This document shows positions 51,700 through 60,000 of a stretch of DNA of 60,000 bases, in pieces. Positions within the stretch are counted from its first letter, which is position 1, and the number at the start of each line of letters is the position of its first letter. The stretch lies in NCBI GenBank assembly GCA_002005505.1, contig MVGU01001624.1, forward strand, positions 1 to 60,000, read 5' to 3'. The notes below the pieces were generated by a model. It was not told where the DNA came from and searched no databases. It was given only the letters and a program-made list of their open reading frames with translations. This DNA is from Botryococcus braunii (lineage: Eukaryota > Chlorophyta > Trebouxiophyceae). The position numbers and the translations under genes are program-made.

Positions 51700-51730
51700 A
51701 CGCACGCACACACACACACACATACACAGA
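51408..51730. repeat. (CA)n/(CG)n alternating tract
   Basis: Alternating purine-pyrimidine tracts at 51409-51494 and 51548-51730 with CG blocks at both ends of the first one. Val/Cys or Thr/His frames through it are not genes. Confidence 0.95.
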
Positions 51731-53091
51731 CGGACGAAAGCACACACGAACGACACAACTATGAATGCACACACCAGTTCAATAAATTTACATACATGGA
51801 ACTGGTCACAGAAATATCTGCAAGGACACACAGACGAAGCCCAATGGCGCCCCCCACCTGCTAGCCAGAATATCATCGTCACTCCCAACCAGCCCGAGCT
51901 GAATTTCAAACTTTCGTTACTACAAGCAAAGTGCAGGTCAACAATGGGAAATGTAAGCCATGCGAAGAGTGTCAAGGGGAAAAAAGTAAAGAGCATATCA
52001 CCACCCGCACATGACTGGAGCAACTGTGCACAGATTTACTCGTGGTAAAATAATTCACCCCCTGACCACCCCCTGAGACCTGTTGGGCTTTCAAGGGGTG
52101 TTGTGAATTAGTCTGCATTGAAGGTCTGGAGGAGACTCTCACATCCTCCTGCCCTGTCCCGACCTGAGCTATGGTAGATTAGGAGCGACAATGTCAGCAT
52201 ATGCCACGGGTGCCAAAGGCCATCATCGTAAGCCTCAACAAGAGGCTTCTTCGCTGCCTGAGCTGCTTCACGTCCCGTGCGTGTACTCCCGACCGCACAT
52301 TCCACTTGCTTCTTGTAGAACCTCAAGCTGCATTCACAAATACAAAGAATAACGTTAAAAAGTTTGTTAGAACCTGTTGGAGCACTGTTCTATTTTTGTC
52401 ATACGTACCCAGTTTGAAAACAAAGACGGAATTTGCCAGTCAATGGTCATCCCTTGCTACTTCTATGAGATAAAAATTGACTTCGTTTGCGTTTGACAAC
52501 TTATCCGCAACAAAGTTGATGTGCAAATGGCAATGGGCTTCCCGTGACGGGATGTCGCACCTTCCGAAACGTGGTGCTTGCGCATCGTGTGAAGCCCCGA
52601 ACCCTTTGTGTAGCTTCATAGTTGTCATTAATATTTCTCAATTGCAAACCATCGTATCTACAGACAAAGCGCAGCACAAGTATGGGAGACGCAGGGTTGT
52701 ACGGGCAAGTCAAAACCTCGAGGTTTTGGAGGTTTTGAGGGCGACGTGGCCAGGCTCAAAACTTCGTACTTCACCTCCGGCATCTGGCCCTGGCCCCATG
52801 CCCCGCGGTGCCGGGGCAAAAATCCAGAGGTGCCGCCCCCGACACCTAAAACCTGCCCTCCGACACCTAAAACCTGCCCCCATAGGGACCCATACGCTGA
52901 ACGGCAGGGGCATCGTCGACCACCGTCGAGTTCTGTTTAGTAGATCGCTAAAAATGCATGGCGATCGTGGCTCTAGACATCCTCGTATATTTTAAGCATG
53001 AATGACAGGATAGACTGGCACGCTCTCAGCGTTATTGTCTAGTTGGTGGAGTGCTGGTTCGGCTATTTGTATCCAGGCTTTCGCCTGTATC
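51731..53091. other. Upstream region of the translocator gene, possible minus-strand exons
   Basis: No certain gene. On the minus strand 52326-52111 reads an open 70-codon stretch after an acceptor-like TGAATGCAG, ending in TAA. Minus 52628-52440 reads HCHLHINFVADKL...EVNFYLIEVARDD, loosely like plant DUF3615 proteins. I could not join them. A twofold GACACCTAAAACCTGCC repeat lies at ~52838-52880. The promoter of the downstream gene must lie near here, but I see no clear TATA box. Confidence 0.3.
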
Positions 53092-55746
<2,655 letters not shown>

Positions 55747-57545
55747 TTGCCTCTTTCACCTCTTTGCCTTCCCCTAGAATGTAATTGATTTTTGCATCAG
55801 GTGGTAGCTACAGTGTCAGGACATGCAAAGCAAAGGAGGTCTTGAGAGCGAGCAAGCAGACCAAGTTGAGATCTCGGATGAATAGTCTTACATTTGGAAC
55901 GGCTCTCGCTTATCAACACAGGCGGAACGCCAAATATAGGCGTACGCGGTAAAGACAAATATGTATGATTGTACGAATCTGATACACGGGGTACTGCCTT
56001 GACCATACAACTAGGTACAAGGACCCACTTTTCTTACATTTCCTCCCCCTTGGAACGAGGATGAACGGGCAAGGGCCCTCCTTCACAAAAAGCAAGATCA
56101 TCAAGGCAGATCAAGAAGCAACGAGACCAATTGATTTGAAACATAACCAACCCACAACACTCATGAGGAAGGTTATTAAAATGGCAGATACCTAACATGG
56201 CAGAGAAGACCTGCATGCTAGAAAATTACCTCGACAGGGGAAAGAGGAACAATTCCCGTCTTTGGCAAACAAAGGAAGATCCTGACTTACAGGAGCATCC
56301 CTCCTGGCGCAAGTCAACTAGAGGGAAGACTGTCTGCACTTCCACAGCATATCACCCAGGGGCAGGGCATGAAGCCTTGCATCTGGCCTCCAAATACTAA
56401 CAGCAACTCCCACAAAACGATGGTTAATGGTGCGGAAACCCACTGATACTATAACAGTAAGTGTCGATGCAGGGCGAGACCACAGAAGCACGAAAAGCAA
56501 TAATGCTAAGCCACAACAATGCCACATGCTGAAATACGTAGAGTCTGACCCACTCTTAAAGATGTCATGATTCCACATGCCAAAGTATCGCATGAAGTGT
56601 ACCCTCCCAGATCCCACCCCTCCCGGATAAAATGTGCAAGCCAGAGAATCGCTGGTTGCTGAAGAAGCTCCAAGTCAATGCAGCCAATAGGAAGAAGCTG
56701 AGGCTCATCTATGTAGCTACCAAAAAGTAAAGCTTCTTGCTCCACAAGCTCTCCTCTCCCACCTGCAACACGATCAAGGAAGAAGTAGAAATCCGCAAGG
56801 AGTGTAGTAAGGCCCAAAGGCACTCACAAACACAAAGAAAGCAAGTAGATTGACACACACATACAACATACACACACGCACATTGATGAATTCATCATTG
56901 GAGGTGAAGGGTTGAGTGGCAAACACTGAAATAAACATACATGCAACACACAAAGAGACAAGCACACATGTACATCGTACTACGACAGAAAGAAGGCTCG
57001 GGTTACCTGCTGATGGACAGGATGAGGTTGCAGCTGACTCCAAGATGAGCAGCTACCTCCGAGACCAATCCCAAAAGAGAAGGCATAAGATAACCAATAA
57101 GAGCAAAGGACAGTGTCCAAAGAAAGACTGGCTGACAGCAGAGTGCATCCGAAGCGAACGCTCTTTAAGTCAACTCAAGAGCCCTTGGGCACCTGCACAT
57201 GTCTCAACACACATGTGAAAATACAAGGTAAATAATGGACATCACACCTCTCATAGCCACAAACGGCCAAGTTCAAGAAGATCCATGAGAAAGTTGTAAT
57301 GACATAGATGAGGGCCTCATCCAAACACAAGCCCGAATATCTTCTAACTTTAAATGAGCTATCGTCTTCTCAAAGGGGTTCTCACAGTTGAGGAATGACA
57401 GGTGAACTCTGGATCTAAGCAAACTAAGAAACAAAGCACCCAAAAGCAGTACAACACAGTACATCACAGTACATTACACTACAATAAACTTGGCAAAATA
57501 AGAACCCAGCACATAAGTCACATCAAGACGTCTTTGAGGGCACAA
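55747..57545 (-). other. Intergenic region with possible exons of a minus-strand membrane-protein gene
   Basis: Several minus-strand open stretches have splice-like ends and hydrophobic content. About 57344-57247 reads LDEALIYVITTFSWIFLN before a GAG|GTGTGA donor. About 57130-57007 reads LWTLSFALIGYLMPSLLG between a GTCAG acceptor and a CAG|GTAACC donor. About 56763-56590 follows TGTTGCAG and reads GGRGELVEQEALLFGSYIDEP. About 56450-56375 follows TTATAG. The phases I could test do not all agree, so no model is given and the protein is not recognised. Confidence 0.25.
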
Positions 57546-57908
57546 TGTTAGGTCATGGGCATTCGGCGTATCCGTGGATAAGCAAACAGGTCGTAAGTGT
57601 ATGTTCCACCAGCTACAGCCCTTGGCGACTGTCTGCTATTGAATATCAACAACTGGATGAACAAGACTAGCATCACAAGTGCCCAGCATCTTTTCAAACC
57701 AGTTGCTCGACCGTGCGGCGATCGCAGCTTTAATAGTCCTTTCACAAAAGATGCGTAATCTAAATCACATTGTACCTTATGTTCGAAAGAGTTCACATCC
57801 TACCGTGTCTTGAGGTACCTTATGTTCACAATGGACCCATATCCTAATATTGTACATGAAGATCACCTAAAGCACAAGGCATCCAATAGTAATGTTCATA
57901 ACTCAACA
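57546..57908 (-). repeat. 3' LTR of copia K (363 bp), single-module form
   Basis: Minus strand TGTTGAGTTATGAAC...CATGACCTAACA, an H-type LTR. It has only one module and passes from the module end (CCACG) straight to GATACGCC, the sequence that follows module copy 2 in H. The spacer plus one module are absent exactly at the predicted splice borders. This fits a spliced-RNA origin, recombination between the repeats, or an ancestral unduplicated state. Confidence 0.8.
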
Positions 57909-59878
<1,970 letters not shown>

Positions 59879-60000
59879 GCGGAAGAGTATTAAGTAAGAT
59901 CAGAGGGTGAGAGTAAGGGATACTTTATCCGAACGTTGGGAATGCGAATGCAAAGTTACAATCTGAGATGCGCGGAGCGTTTATACAGGCAGTCCGAATC
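59879..60000. other. Right window edge, unassigned
   Basis: 122 bp with no match to K, H or other elements here. It may be the flank into which K was truncated. Nothing else is seen. Confidence 0.4.

Noticed and set aside
53020..53080. tRNA-like stretch (GTCTAGTTGGTGGAGTGCTGG) just upstream of the translocator start
   Set aside because: Resembles a D arm and A box, but no B box or cloverleaf follows.

Overview
This is an LTR-retrotransposon graveyard from a large, repeat-rich eukaryotic genome, with one convincing host gene near the right end. The best clue to the host is the primer-binding site of three Ty1/copia elements. It is complementary to nucleotides 23-39 of the plant-type initiator tRNA-Met (GTGGTGGGCCCATAACC) and differs from the animal and yeast versions as I recall them. 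A green-lineage (Viridiplantae) host is therefore likely. A TE-rich streptophyte alga such as Chara would fit, but that is only a guess.

Layout, 1-37.6 kb: one nested stack, read from its 5-bp target-site duplications (TSDs). Copia A (+, 5' part outside the window) is broken in its RT gene by copia B (509-28436, TSD GAAAC). B is broken in its RNase H gene by copia C (7007-21715, TSD GTAGC). C is broken in gag by chromovirus D (minus strand, 9055-16435, TSD AACGA). B's 3' LTR is broken by chromovirus E (minus, 22176-28061, TSD ACCCT). A's 3' LTR is broken by copia I (minus, 29203-36621, TSD GTTAT). LTR pairs differ by 0-3 positions as read by eye, so most insertions are recent. C (apart from D), D and E have essentially intact coding regions.

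Layout, 37.6-60 kb: an unassigned stretch; a decayed D-like gypsy relic (G) split by copia H (39476-46551) sitting in an (AT)n tract; a solo copia LTR (J) in a (TC)n tract; microsatellite-rich intergenic DNA; a four-exon triose-phosphate/nucleotide-sugar translocator gene (53092-55746, 344 aa); a region with possible minus-strand exons; and a decayed H-like copia (K, minus) carrying a 319-bp insertion with a (GA)n end.

How the parts work together: each copia element carries gag, protease, integrase, RT and RNase H in one polyprotein, and B, C and I have an extra acidic-tailed ORF1 before gag. Two features stand out. First, every full-length copia LTR here contains the same ~100-147-bp module twice. 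The first copy ends CAG|GT (5' splice-site-like) and the second CAG|G preceded by a branch-point-like motif, so a GT-AG intron of 162-332 nt would remove exactly one copy. In four families the first copy begins about 30 bp after a TATA box. Second, three elements share the unrecognised ORF1 family. Both look worth following up.
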